Shown here piece after piece: positions 31,954-43,590 of a stretch of DNA of 64,000 nucleotides. The first letter of the stretch is position 1; each line of letters begins with the position of its first letter. The stretch is from positions 1-64,000 of the forward strand of contig JAWZYV010013003.1 in NCBI GenBank assembly GCA_038373885.1, given 5' to 3'. A program made the position numbers and the translations under genes. The notes below the pieces were generated by a model. The model searched no databases and was not told the origin of the DNA. It saw only the letters and a program-made list of their open reading frames with translations. This DNA comes from Cheiracanthium punctorium. Taxonomy: Eukaryota; Arthropoda; Arachnida; Araneae; Cheiracanthiidae.

Positions 31954-32743
31954 AAACAAAACAACCAGCCCTAACTCACCCCATCATGTTCAGAGGTTTT
32001 TTTTAAAGAGGGGGGGTGTCGGAAATATAATTCTATAACTCTAAGTATTTTTAACCTTGCTAGCAGCATTCTTTTTACTGTTATATAAGACTAATGTCCA
32101 TTTTGTTTACCTCAAAATCAGATTTCTCTGACATAATCCACATTCTCTTTGATGTTGTAAAAAATTTAGAATTACAGTATTGTGAGAATGCAAGTGAATT
32201 TTTAAAAAATCGTTTATTGGCTACAAACAAATTAAAAAAAGGGTGAAAAGAGCTCCATTTAGATGTTTTTTAATCGTAAATATATCCATCCTCAAATGGT
32301 TTTTATATTGTTTCCAAACACATTATGGAATTGAGTCGATAATGTTTTACAATTTTTTGATATTTGCTTGTCTCGAAACTATACCTACGATCAGAGCTTC
32401 AGTTTTATTTTATTATTGTGTTCAGATCAGCTTGCACGATACTGTAAGTTTCTTTTTATATTAATTTACACGTTTTTGCTGTAACACTTTTTGCACTGCA
32501 TCACTGCATCAGCCTCCCCCCCCCCCCCCAAATTCCAGCTCCGATTTAAATAATCAAAGTTAGGTTACGCAGATTATATTTCTACACTCTTTAAAAATTA
32601 CTATGTAAACACTAAAATTTATTAATAAGATTTCTTTTAAAAAAGAAAAACGAAATCAGCCTAAAATCATTCATCAGCCGTCATTACGAAATCAGCCTAA
32701 ACCTTTGTACTTTTCATTGCTGAGAAGTGAAAAAAACTTTATT
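31954..32743. other. no gene seen; C-run
   Basis: C-run at 32516-32529. The 73-codon ORF at 32243 is AT-biased and unrecognised. Confidence 0.45.
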
Positions 32744-32880
32744 TAGGGATGGACGCAAGATGGAAAGTAAGCCTATGTCTATAGTCTCGCTAAACAGACG
32801 GAAAGCTTTGTCTCATCTCGCAAAATCTTAATATTGTAATGATATAAATGTTTGTCTTGTCTCGCATGGCATACCTCGAT
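32744..32880. mobile_element. MITE family 2 (TAGGGATGGACGCGAGACG), degenerate copy
   Basis: It starts tagggatggacgcaagatgg and shows the family's internal aaagctttgtctcatctcgc and tgtcttgtctcgca blocks. The right terminus is lost or diverged. Complete copies are at 59168-59352 and 51623-51759. Confidence 0.7.
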
Positions 32881-32999
32881 GTCTTTATTGATGTTCAACG
32901 ACAACTTTTCAAGTTGTAGTTCATAACTGGTTTATGACTGTTAATTTGTTTGTTTTGATATTTGTTTATTTTATTGTAAATGTTTTAAGTTTTTACAAG

Positions 33000-33160
33000 T
33001 AGTAACTTAAATTTGTAATTTGTAAATTTTACAAAAATAAATATAAATTTTACAAAAATTTTACAAAAATAAAATTTACAAAAATAAATTTGTAAATTTA
33101 TTTTTGTAAGTATAGAAGACCACAAAAATGCTATTAAATCAGTTATAGATTGTTACTATA

Positions 33161-33205
<45 letters not shown>
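33000..33205. repeat. AT-rich short repeats and A42 run
   Basis: Repeated ttacaaaaataaa units (33020-33115), followed by a run of about 42 A (33164-33205). Confidence 0.8.
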
Positions 33206-33208
<3 letters not shown>

Positions 33209-33544
33209 CTTCATTAATGTTGGGTTATCTAAAGAAAAAATAATGTTTTAAAATCTAAACATAAAATTATACTTGAATCTTGTCTATAAATGCCACAAAA
33301 CATAGTTGTTGCAAATAATTTATCAGCTAAAAACTGTATTAACAAAAAGTATAACATTTTACAAAAGTTGTGGCAAATCAGACTCATTTGTCCTCAAAGT
33401 AAAATAATAAACAAATTTTTGCATACAAAGCTATAAATGAGTTAATATTGGATTAAAAACAGGCTTTTTTTTTCTTCTTTACAATTTCCTTTCTATAATA
33501 TATGCTTCTACGACTCATTTGTTACGAAATGAGTTGTAAAATCA

Positions 33545-33700
33545 GCCGTCAGAAGTCGTTGCCATTGATCCATTTAGCTACCAACAAAATGGCGGTCTAT
33601 CGAAAAGCCCATCTGACGCTACAGAGCTAAAGAAGTTTTCTGAAGTTGCCGTGTCGTTGGTAGTTAAATGGATCTATTGCAACGGGTGCACTTTTTCAGC
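33545..33700. mobile_element. degenerate relative of the 62031 hairpin element
   Basis: gttgccattgatccatttag then ctaccaacaaaatggcgg is mirrored by gttggtagttaaatggatct and attgcaacggg, as in the arms of 62366-62528. Then follow gcactttttcagcgttggga and cttcaaagggct (about 33775). An old, diverged copy. Confidence 0.55.
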
Positions 33701-33775
33701 GTTGGGAAGTCTATCCATTTGGCCTTCTATATCGGTGTGAAAATGCTTACGCTTCAAAGGGCTAAAGTGCTGTTA

Positions 33776-35169
33776 GTTAAATTCGGAAATTGAATTATAT
33801 TTGCATTGGGGTGATTAAAAATCAACTTTATAATTTATTTGATGCACTTTAAATCCTCTGTACTTTTCAGTTAAAAAATCAAAAGACTAAAACATCAAGA
33901 ATTTACAACTTTAGTGACTACTGTCAATCAAAGATCAAAGTTTCATACATAATGTTGCCCACTTTATAATGGGGGGAAACTGTAGGTGTACCAACGTTGC
34001 CCCAATAAAACTGAATCTAAGCAGGGCCTCTTAATTTCGAGGCAATTTCAGATGACAGACTTGAATCTCGATTGACACCTCCAGAAGTATCATTTCGTCG
34101 TGGAGGAGCCACGGACATAGATTTTACGTGCACCAGCTACATTGAGCGTATCACTTCTCCACAACAGCCCGTCGAGAGAAAGTTCAAATGCTAAATATAC
34201 TTGAAATGTAAATGTTTAATCCTTTCTGATTTTATTCGTTAAATTCTCAAATTTTGGGAACTGCGAAAATTCACTGCTGTCGATCTGAGAAATTTTGTGT
34301 TGCACATCTGCAAATGTCTTTATTGCAGTTTTTTTTCTGTTCATAAAAGGGCCTTTGCAGTTACAATTTTTCTACACACTAAGTAATATATATCTAATAC
34401 ACAAATATGAAAGTTTGTTTCTTTTTCCGGTGTACAAATTCACATTCACACCGTTCAAAAAATCAGCTGAAATTTTTGCACAAGTTTGTAAAGCAAAATA
34501 AAGAGGCTCAAAGACTACTTATAAAATTCTGGAAATCTACTCAATTTCAGGTCTTTTTTTTATCCCTTGAAAGTTTTCCAAAAAGGCCATAGAATAGATC
34601 AGAAAACAACGTGAGTTTTTTTTTTTTTTTTTTTATGTTTCAGCAATTACAGCTAAATATCAAGAGTGAGACTGACGACATTTTGAAGTCACGAGTTTAA
34701 AAATGCATTATAAATCCATGAGGTTAACAGGCTTTGACGTAAATGCTAAATTTTGATGATTATATTAAACTTAACGCCATTTGCTTAAGAGGTTTTACGT
34801 AATGCTCGAACATAAATTGGCACATTTTGAAATAAATAAATAAATAATTGCAAAATCTGAAATTCTCTTCAAAATTTTGTGAAAAAAAAATCATTGCATT
34901 TTTTTAAAAAAGTATTTTTACCTGGTGCATGAGCAAAAATAAATAAATAAAATTAAATAAAATAAAAATAAAATAGTAAGTAATAAAATAAAAAAAAATA
35001 AATAAATATATAATTATTTATTATTTTATTCTCAATACATTAAATTATTCAAAATAAATTTTTTTTCAAAATATATTAATAATTTTTTAATTTAATTGTA
35101 ATTAATTTAAAAATATAATATAATTTTTTTAATATAATTATAAATTAAATTTAAAAAAAATTAACTTCA
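33776..35169. other. no gene; very AT-rich low-complexity segment
   Basis: 34900-35160 is almost only A and T (aaataaataaaat repeats). The ORFs at 34295-34592 overlap one another and are unrecognised. Confidence 0.5.
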
Positions 35170-35910
35170 TGTACGGAACGACAGAATGACACAGAGACAT
35201 ACTTTTTTCAGTGAGCTTTGTCGGGGTTGATCTTTGTCGGATCTTTGAATGGGCTGTCGTGTACTTGAAACGGATAGAAATCCCCAACTTTTTAAATCCC
35301 AAGCAATGCTCGCATTTTGCTGATACTATAAATATGCATGATAAATAGTACTACGGTCTCACTCCAGACTTCTTCCATTCTCTTAACGTCTGCACCTTTT
35401 CCCCAGACCGGCAAGTTAGCCGCTCACAGCCGGTACTCAGCCCCTTGGGAAAGCGAATTTTTGTGCCTACATTTGGATTCTCCGATGAGAGGCCGAGGAC
35501 GATAATAATCATTTTTCTCTATTTTCTCGGAGATGTATTTTTTGCCCCCCTCCCTCCCTCCTCTCGTATTTAAGTTCTACGTTCTCTCCGTCGAAAAGAT
35601 GCGGGGCCTGTGATGACAGTTCCCTGGGAAAGTTGGCTTCCGTTGTTTCGCGCTCATCAATTCAGTCCCTCCGTTTGTAGTACATCATTAGAGGGCCCGG
35701 TGCTGCTGTGCTGTGGGGCTACTGGCACGCAGCCTATGGCCGCGAACATTCGACATTTCACTCGCTGGCGAATCGAAAGGTGGGGGGTGGGACCGGAATC
35801 TTCCAGGAAAAAAAAGGGAATTAATTCCCCCACAATACACATACAACACACAAGAGAATCATTACAGTTTGATTTACAATAAATGGCAGGAAAAAGAGTT
35901 TTGAAGGGAA
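35170..35910. other. GC-balanced, low-repeat island without identified gene
   Basis: It differs from its surroundings by higher GC and absence of known repeats. Overlapping ORFs on both strands (63-90 codons; 35610-35904) give no recognisable domain. There is a C/T-rich tract at about 35545-35570. Could be regulatory or a UTR/exon; not decidable here. Confidence 0.35.
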
Positions 35911-36170
35911 GATTATTTTACAGTGCGGTGGGTGTTCTTTGAAGCCATTTTTATCGGGCAGAAGCATTTTCGGAGCGAGGTTAGTTGTTTTTTTTACCGT
36001 GGATGTAATTTCTTTCTCTCTTTTTTAGAAACTTATGAAAATGTAATAACTTACTTTTTTCTGTTTTCGCTTTAAAACACGAACAATAACAAACTTAAAT
36101 GAATGCAATTTGTAGCGTTTTTTTTTTTTTTTAATTTTCCTTCCTCTGTTTTCTTAGTTTGAAAGATTGG

Positions 36171-36943
36171 CAGTGGCGGATCCAAGGAGGGTATTGATGG
36201 GGCGATCGCCCTCTCCCTGAGCGCGCTTAACTTTAATACACGCTCGTTAACACACCACTCTACTGTTTAACTCATATTTAACTTAGTCACTGACATCATT
36301 TAAAAAGACCACAACGCAAAAGACTTATTTTTCTTTGAACGATATTGCTTCCTAGAATGGTTCTTAGAACGTTACGTCCTTGAACCGCTGTTTTTTTTTT
36401 TTATATAATGATGACATCGAAAAGGTTAAACATGGGTTCAATAAAAAACAACAATGTCCGGGTCTTTTTTGTTGGAACTATATATCACGGGACATGTAGG
36501 ATTACTTACAGTAGGATTACTTACTAATTACTTCTAATGCGCCCATGCAGAAATGACGAATGTAACAAACACTTTTCATTTAAAACAAGGAAGTATTTAT
36601 TACCACTCTATATTGTGCTTTAATCCATAGCATCGCAATAAATTTTCTGACAAACCGTTTCTTATTTAAATCCTCGCGTTCAGAAAAGAAATTGTTTATT
36701 TTAATCTCGCAGTGTAATCTAGAGAAGCTAGTATTTAGAATCATACAAATTAGGAATTTACTACTTCCATATGACAAATTTATCGAGAAAGTTATCAATT
36801 TTAAGCAAATTCTTATTTCATGACGTCACGTTTTGGACTGCCATAAAAGACTTAAGACTTAATAAAAAGAGTGATCGAACTTTGATAATGTGCTTCGTTT
36901 CACTTATCGTCCTGTTCTTAAAACATTTCTGCATCCGCCACTG
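36171..36943. mobile_element. hAT-like element, CAGTGGCGGATCCA termini, 773 bp
   Basis: Left CAGTGGCGGATCCAAGGAGG and right CTGCATCCGCCACTG are inverted. The flanks aagattgg (36163-36170) and aagaatag (36944-36951) agree at 6 of 8 bases, an eroded duplication. The interior is AT-rich without a transposase; the ORF on the minus strand (72 codons) is unrecognised. Confidence 0.65.
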
Positions 36944-36951
36944 AAGAATAG

Positions 36952-38028
36952 AGGCATATTGAAAGTAAAATGAGACAAGGCTTAACGAACTACATACAGG
37001 GAAATTCCATTTGAATAATTCTGAAAATTATAACTGTGAAATTAGATTCGCATGCCTCACCCCTCTCTTGTATGAGACAAAATTTACATTTAATAAAATG
37101 AAATACTCATGAAAGTTCTTGTGTTTAAAAGAAAAAAAAAATATGTAATACTTTGTACATACTCATAACAGTAATTAAATTGTACGTTTCCTTCGTACCA
37201 ATTAATTATATCACAGTTTTGGATGTTTCAGTTTTTAAATTAATTTTTACTTTAACCGTACATGATTTTATACCTGAAAGCAAAATTATTTGGATTATTG
37301 TTCCCAGTTTGCTCTTTAGAATGCTCATCGTGCACTTCTTATTTTGTTTTATGTTTGAAAACGCTATATACTTAATAAATGATTTATTCATATTCAGAAA
37401 AATAAATAAATAAATAAAAAGAAGAGAACATAGTACTATTTGAAATTTTTAAAAACAGTGTTTTAAAAGACTGCATTAGCATTGTATCATTAATGAATAT
37501 ATAAATTAAATAAAGAATAGTGTAACTTCTGATTATTATTATTACAGTAACTTACTCACCTAATCATAAATTTGCATAATGTAAAAATAAATACATAAAA
37601 TTTGCTGTAATGACGTCACATTATTAGTTGCTTTACTGAAACGTGATTTTTTTTCCACACTTTCATTTCTTCTAAATTTTAACTCAAATACAAACTTTCT
37701 TGGTAATTAAAATTTATAATTTTCAGTTTACGGGAAAATATAATTAAGTTTTAGTTACAATTAAATGTTAGTCAAAGAGAAATTTTTAGACAATGTGATG
37801 TATCATGGTGCAAATTATAAATGAAAATACTCTTGTCTTTCTTTTTTCCCGTTGCAGTAATACAAAAAATTGAAAAAACGTAATTATATTTTGTAAAGTT
37901 ATGATGAAATTAATAGTTTTACAAAATGTAATTTTGTTTGCACAGAAGGGTAAACAAAATGTTTTCATTTTCGCTGAACAGTGTTATTATAACTGAGCTT
38001 CACCTACAAACAGAATTCTACAGCTAAA
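36952..38028. other. no gene seen
   Basis: AT-rich sequence with no recognised repeat; the short ORFs on both strands at 37153-37413 overlap and are AT-biased. Confidence 0.5.
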
Positions 38029-38133
38029 ATAGGTGAACAGATTGTAACCAAATTTGGTATATACATCAGAAGTGCTCAAGGATTTTCGGGGAAAAAAAGT
38101 TGAACAAATGTACTACTGTACGTGGCGTTTTGG

Positions 38134-38175
<42 letters not shown>

Positions 38176-38288
38176 ATCAAACTTAACAACGGAAATTGTA
38201 ATTCAAAATTCCCAAACAATTTCAACTTAGTTTTTCAGCATTTATTCACTAATTTGGGTCACTGTCTGAGCACCATGCAAATCACCAC

Positions 38289-38483
38289 CTAATGAACATT
38301 TTTCGAAGTAAGATTTTCAAACAACTCTCTTGAGTGCATCTCGTGCACAGTCCATGCGCCAACTTTGGAACCATTCCGTTCACCCGGTTTAGCTGTAGAA
38401 GCCATTTTATAGGGAAGTTTAATCGTAGCAACCCTGTAAAACATGGCATTACTGTCGAGCGCTTCGCTGCACTTCCCAGTCAT
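38289..38483 (-). CDS. unrecognised 64-codon ORF beside the inverted arm
   Basis: It starts MTGKCSEALDSNAMFYRV and includes MASTAKPGERNGSKVGAW; it ends with a stop a few bases from the left inverted arm. It is less AT-biased than other ORFs here and has a plausible start context (aacaaaATGA). I do not recognise the family. It may be a fragment of a transposon-borne or retroposed reading frame, or chance. Confidence 0.15.
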   Translation of the reverse strand: MTGKCSEALDSNAMFYRVATIKLPYKMASTAKPGERNGSKVGAWTVHEMHSRELFENLTSKNVH

Positions 38484-39110
38484 TTTGTTTATTCTAATAC
38501 AGCTTAGATTTAATGTTTTATAATTTAATGTGCAATAATTTAGTTTATTATTCAGTTAAGGATTTCAAATACTGCTATAAATTATTAATTTAATGTTATC
38601 CCAGAAAACTCGTGTGCTCTGTTTTAACGCAGAAAGGAAGGCTGCAAAAATTGAACATTATTTTGGTAATTTTGCTTTAGATGCAGCCTTACACCATCAC
38701 ATTAAAACTTATATAAGGTATTTGGATTTCCGGAAATTATTGATTAGCTTACAAGAGTTATTACTTAAATTATTTAAATTCACAAACATATTACGATTTC
38801 TGTTAAATGTGATTTTGAATATTTAACATCAATGAGTTCAATTACCTTCATTTCCTTTTTATAATTTACACGCTTAAAAAGAAAGAGCAAAAATTCACTC
38901 CTAAGGACTGGAAATTCAGATAAACTTTTGTCCCAGTTTCTAATCCTCGGGAGTCAACTTGAGACTTGTTTTATGAGAGTAGCCCTTTAAAATAATCATT
39001 AAAAAATTGTCAAAATCTATCAGTTTATTAGCAGCTCTAATCAATTTTTGTTTGCATAAAAAATAATGTTTTGCTGAATTTAACATAATTTTGTTGGCGC
39101 AATCTAACTA

Positions 39111-39302
39111 CAGTTGACTCTCGATTAACCGGGATTGGATTATACGGACTGCTTCTTATCCGGACGGTTCCAATTTATTATGCTGAGGATGTATTGAAAT
39201 TAGTAATTTAAATACGCCGTCAACGTAATAAATCGGGACCGGGACCGTCTCTGATTAGCTGCGATTCGGATAATCCGATCCTGGTTGATCGGGAGTCTAC
39301 TG
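39111..39302. mobile_element. pogo/Tigger-like MITE
   Basis: Termini CAGTTGACTCTCGATTAACC and its imperfect complement (GGTTGATCGGGAGTCTACTG, ending 39302), with TA at 39109-39110 and 39303-39304. It is 192 bp, with internal 'tatacgg/tatccgg' phrases as in 23366-23560. Tc1/mariner-pogo class by TA duplication and end motif. Confidence 0.85.
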
Positions 39303-40217
39303 TAATAATTAATTTAGCTGAATGAACAAAAATGTTTGCAACATCAAAAAATGTTTTTCCATCAACAAAAATTTGTTGATTCAACAAAATAATAATAGGC
39401 AAAAATAACGCCAAGAAAATCAGAAATGTGAATTCAACAAAGTTATTATTAGTAGTATTATTTATTCATTCATTCATTTATTTATTATTGTAAGCGAATC
39501 AATGTAAAACTAACATAATAATGATTACTCTTATTTAATTCCCAACTCTTATTTAATTTAAACTCTTATATTATTCAGCGCATATACCATTCACCACAAC
39601 CAAGGACACAAATTTCGAAAGAAAATTACAAAGTAAATACTAATAATTTTATGTTGAAAGTCTTGTAACTCATTTGATTGGATTTTCATAATCTGAATTT
39701 TTTATCTTATTAACTTTATTACAAATTTAATATCTGATATTTTAAAAACATGCATACATATCTTTTGGAGAGAAATTATTTAATCAGGTCTGAACATAAA
39801 CTGAGTTAAGGAAAAATAATTTAGTTTATTAGTTTTGCATGGTGCTCAGACAGTGACCCAAATTAGTGAATAAATGCTCAAAAACTAAGTTGAAATTGTT
39901 TGTGAATTTTGAATTACATTTTCCGTTGTTAAGTTTGATAGTTTTTTTTTTTTTTTTTTTTTTAAACTCAAAACGCCACGTACAGTAGTACATTTGTTCA
40001 ACTTTTTTTTCCCGAAAATCCTTGAGCACTTCTGATGTATATACCAAATTTGGTTACAATCTGTTCACCTATTCTGTTCACCTGCTGCATTTTTTGTAAT
40101 GCAGCAACTTTTAATTGACCGTCAACAAATAACCGCCTAATTTCAGTTTTGTCTTATATAATCAAACTCCAAATAAAATTAAAAAAGAAACAAACTTACT
40201 TAATATTTATAAATAAG

Positions 40218-40250
40218 AAATGGATGCGAGACGAAACAAGACACATTTTC

Positions 40251-40289
<39 letters not shown>

Positions 40290-40402
40290 GAGATGTTGCA
40301 GATGGTTTTATCATTACTATATAGCGGTCTTGCGAGACGAGACAGAGCTTTGCAGATGTTTTGCGAGTCGAGACAGGCATAGTTTTGGTCTCATGCCTAT
40401 CC
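40218..40402. mobile_element. MITE family 2, degenerate copy
   Basis: Left aatggatgcgagacgaaac and right gtctcatgcctatcc. The internal cttgcgagacgagacagagc block matches the family. A 35-base T-run (40253-40287) is inside. Confidence 0.7.
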
Positions 40403-40801
40403 TTATTATTGGTAGTTCATACATAGCAAACGAATAAACTATAAAAAATAAATAATAATAAAGCAACAGAAATATTTAAATTTTAATATTTTGCTTTCAC
40501 TGCAGTTCGAAGAAATGCTTTCCTTTACATTTTATATGGATCTGTCAAATTAACTTTTTCAACATAATTGTCTATTTTGTGAAAATTTATTTAGACTTTT
40601 AGAGACATTTCGTTGACATCAATATTTGTCTGATAAATAAATATCATAATTTAATTTTTCTATATCTAAAATATATATTTTATTTTAATTATAACACTAC
40701 TTATTCATATGTGAAATCTACTGACTTATCTTAATTTTTTTTATTATTAATATATTAATACTGCACGGTATTTATTGTGAAATATTAACAGATTTTAAAT
40801 G

Positions 40802-40905
40802 CAGTGGAGCCTTTCAAGTTGAACACCCCCATAACTTGGACACCTCCCTCAGTTGGACACTTTTTTGAGGGAAGTACAGGTGTCCTATTTTTAGAGGTTT
40901 CACTG
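40802..40905. mobile_element. short pogo/Tigger-like MITE
   Basis: A 104-bp unit runs from CAGTGGAGCCTTTCAAGTTG to TAGAGGTTTCACTG, with internal ttggacacc/ggtgtcc inverted phrases. Same type as 63011-63155. Confidence 0.7.
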
Positions 40906-42380
40906 TATTTGTTTCTCTTCTGACTGTGGAAAATTATATTTGAATTCGGGGTTAGACTATTTGATCATAGGATCGTGATAACCAACGATTGTATTAGTTT
41001 GTTTTATTAGGATAATTCACCAATTCGCCTAGTTGACTTCAAGTAAAATTTCGGATACATTTCTCAATTTTATCCATTTTCTTTTCAAAAAATAACCTTC
41101 TATAAATGTAAATGATATTAGGAAAAAATTCTATGCATTTAAATTCAAGACAATCAATTTTCTAGTAACTAGAATTTTGATGATCCCATTTAATAGACCT
41201 TCAACAAAAATTAAAAATGCATCATGAAGTATTTAAAAAGTCTCAATGCACGTACATTTGAAAATATCAATCTAAAATCATTTCATTATCCTGCTGTAAG
41301 TTAAATGGAAAAGGGGAACCCAATTTCAAAATAATCCAACAATTGCGATACCCGAAATGATTTCTACTCTAATAAACACCTCAGAGTGATGTTTTATACC
41401 ACCGTCAAACCTGTCATTCTACGCGAAATGTGAATCCAATTAACATTTCCATTTAATTCAGAAAAATTAAACAAATCTGATGTAATCCAATGCAGCATTA
41501 TAGTCTTCCAGACGTTTCATAACTGCCAATGTGTTGAAAAATTATATCAAACTCCCCTTCCTCCTTCCTGCCCCCAACTGAAATCCACCCTTAAAAATAA
41601 AACGCCGAGATAATAAGTTAATAAGCTATTCTGTTAACGTTTCCAAAAGATTTCTCCCCGTACCCCCTACCACGAGCTGACAAATTTATTCATTATTTCA
41701 ACCTCAAAATAACAGCGGAAAGATTTGAGAGGGCCAAGAAATAAAACACGACCTCTCTCTCTCTCTCTCTGCGTTTAAACCTTCGCATCGAAATAATAGC
41801 TTTTCCCCCTCAAGGCAAACCCAGCAATCTTTTCCATGCTGAAAAATTAATGCGCTGGGAATTTAAACAGATTGAATGTAACCGAAAAATACTATGCTCC
41901 GGGTAATTCAGCCCAAGGAATACGACGTGAATAACAAATAAAATAACTGTACATCGTTTATTCATCTCGTAAATAGGGTTCTGCACAATTCCTTACACCC
42001 CCCACCCCCCCCTCCTCCCGCCTCTTCTCCCCAAAAGTTTTTCCTTTTTTGGCGTGGTTTCGTTTCCTTGCTCTCGGCTGAGTGTTGTTTGCATCGGATC
42101 TTTATCTGCTAATTAACCTTTCAAAGCATATATACTTTTTCCCCCCGAAGAGAAAAAGAGGGGGGGAGGCTCATTAAAATTCTCGATTTCTTAGTTTTGG
42201 AGTGTTTTTCACAAAGCACAATTTCAAGGCCTATTCACAAGTTATTTGCTGTCTTTTTCTTTTTTCAAGTGCCGTTGAAGGATTGTGGTTTGTTGGAATG
42301 ATGCGTTTTGTTTGACAAGTGAACTTGTTCTGGCGTAAGCACACCTTGAATACTATTTATTTTAATTATTATGCTTTGTG
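40906..42380. other. no gene; low-repeat island at 41500-42350
   Basis: 41300-42350 is less AT-rich and has no recognised transposon. It includes a (CT)9 run (41753-41770), a C-rich stretch near 41996-42020 and a ctgctaattaacc motif. No exon is recognised, but the composition fits possible regulatory sequence. Confidence 0.35.
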
Positions 42381-42381
42381 T

Positions 42382-43343
42382 GCAGCGGCGGATCCAGACG
42401 ACGAGATTTTTTGGGAGGGTCTGAATTTTGAAAAAAGCTTATTTTGCACAAACAAAAGTAAGTGAAAGCAAAATTTTAGTTTAAACCTATGCAAAATTAT
42501 TTTTGGGAGGGGTTGAATTTTGAAAAAAGCTTATTTTGCACAAACAGAAAGTAAGTTAAAGCAAAATTTTAGTTTAAACCTATGCAAAATTATTTTTGGG
42601 AGGGGTTGAATTTTGAAAAAAGCTTATTTTGCACAAACAAAAGTAAGTGAAAGCAAAATTTTAGTTTAAACCTATGCAAAATTATTTTTGGGAGAGGTTG
42701 AATTTTGAAAGAAGCTTATTTTGCACAAAAAAAAGTACGTTAAAGCAAAATTTTAGTTTAAACCTATGTAATTTTTTTGTACATAAGTACAAATAAACTA
42801 ATTAGGCCAGACACTTCAAAATGTTGAAACTGTCTCTTTACAAGCTGTACTGAAATAAACGATCCATCTGTATCCGTTTCAAAACTTTAGTTTAAACCTA
42901 TGCAAAATTATTTTTGGGAGAGGTTGAATTTTGAAAAAAGCTTATTTTGCACAAAAAAAATTACGTTAAAGCAAAATTTTAGTTTAAACCTATGTAATTT
43001 TTTTGTACATAAGTACAAATAAACTAATTAGGCCAGACACTTCAAAATGTTGAAACTGTCTCTTTACAAGCTGTACTGAAATAAACGATCCATCTGAATC
43101 CGTTTCAAAACTTTAGTTTAAACCTATGCAAAATTATTTTTGGGAGAGGTTGAATTTTGAAAAAGGCTTATTTTGCACAAAAAACAGTACGTTAAAGCAA
43201 AATTTTAGTTTAAACCTATGTAATTTTTTGTACATAAGTACAAATAAACTAATTATGCCAGACACTTTAAAATGTTGAAACTGTCTCTTTACAAGCTGTA
43301 CTGAAATAAACGATCCATCTGTATCCGTTTCAAAACTTTTAGA
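42382..43343 (+). repeat. nested tandem arrays (92-bp x3, then 226-bp x3) starting in a hAT-like end
   Basis: The array begins just inside a cggcggatccag terminus. Unit starts (ttttggg) are at 42409, 42501, 42594, 42686, 42912 and 43138, giving periods of 92, 93 and 92, then 226 and 226. The long unit is the 92-bp unit plus a family A segment (gtacataagtacaaataaac ... atccgtttcaaaac). The last unit runs on into family A sequence. Confidence 0.88.
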
Positions 43344-43590
43344 AAAAATTCTTAAAAATCGGAAATTTTCGCAAAGCGTGTCACTCTTCGAAAAATCTTG
43401 CAGCTCCGATCCATGTTTAAGAATTTTTCTGAAAATTTCACAAAAGTCACAGCTTTTTCGCTTATGGCAGTGTGCAAAGCAGCTTATGAAGAAGTCTCTG
43501 GAATTTTTTGGAGACCATGGTGCTATTAGTTTATTTCAATTTGAGTACCGAGACAAAAAACAAGAGTTTGTTTTCTTCGACATATACCCT
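43220..43590 (+). repeat. dispersed repeat family A, third copy
   Basis: It follows 27142-27540 block by block (gaaactgtctctttacaagc, cttcgaaaaatcttgcagct, gagaccatggtgctattag). The ORF at 43378 is a translation of it. Confidence 0.75.

Larger units (their letters stand above)
38029..40072. mobile_element. possible 2-kb element with ~250-bp inverted arms
   Basis: 38029-38282 and 39835-40072 are closely similar in inverted orientation. Outer blocks: aggtgaacagattgtaacc and gtatatacatcagaagtgct. Inner blocks: tttattcactaatttgggtc and gagcaccatgcaa. Each arm holds an A or T run of 20 or more bases. They may be long TIRs of one element or two independent copies. The interior (38283-39834) contains a nested MITE and no transposase. 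Confidence 0.6.

Noticed and set aside
35610..35904. Overlapping ORFs of 63-90 codons on both strands
   Set aside because: Open frames on both strands in GC-balanced DNA are expected by chance; no family recognised.
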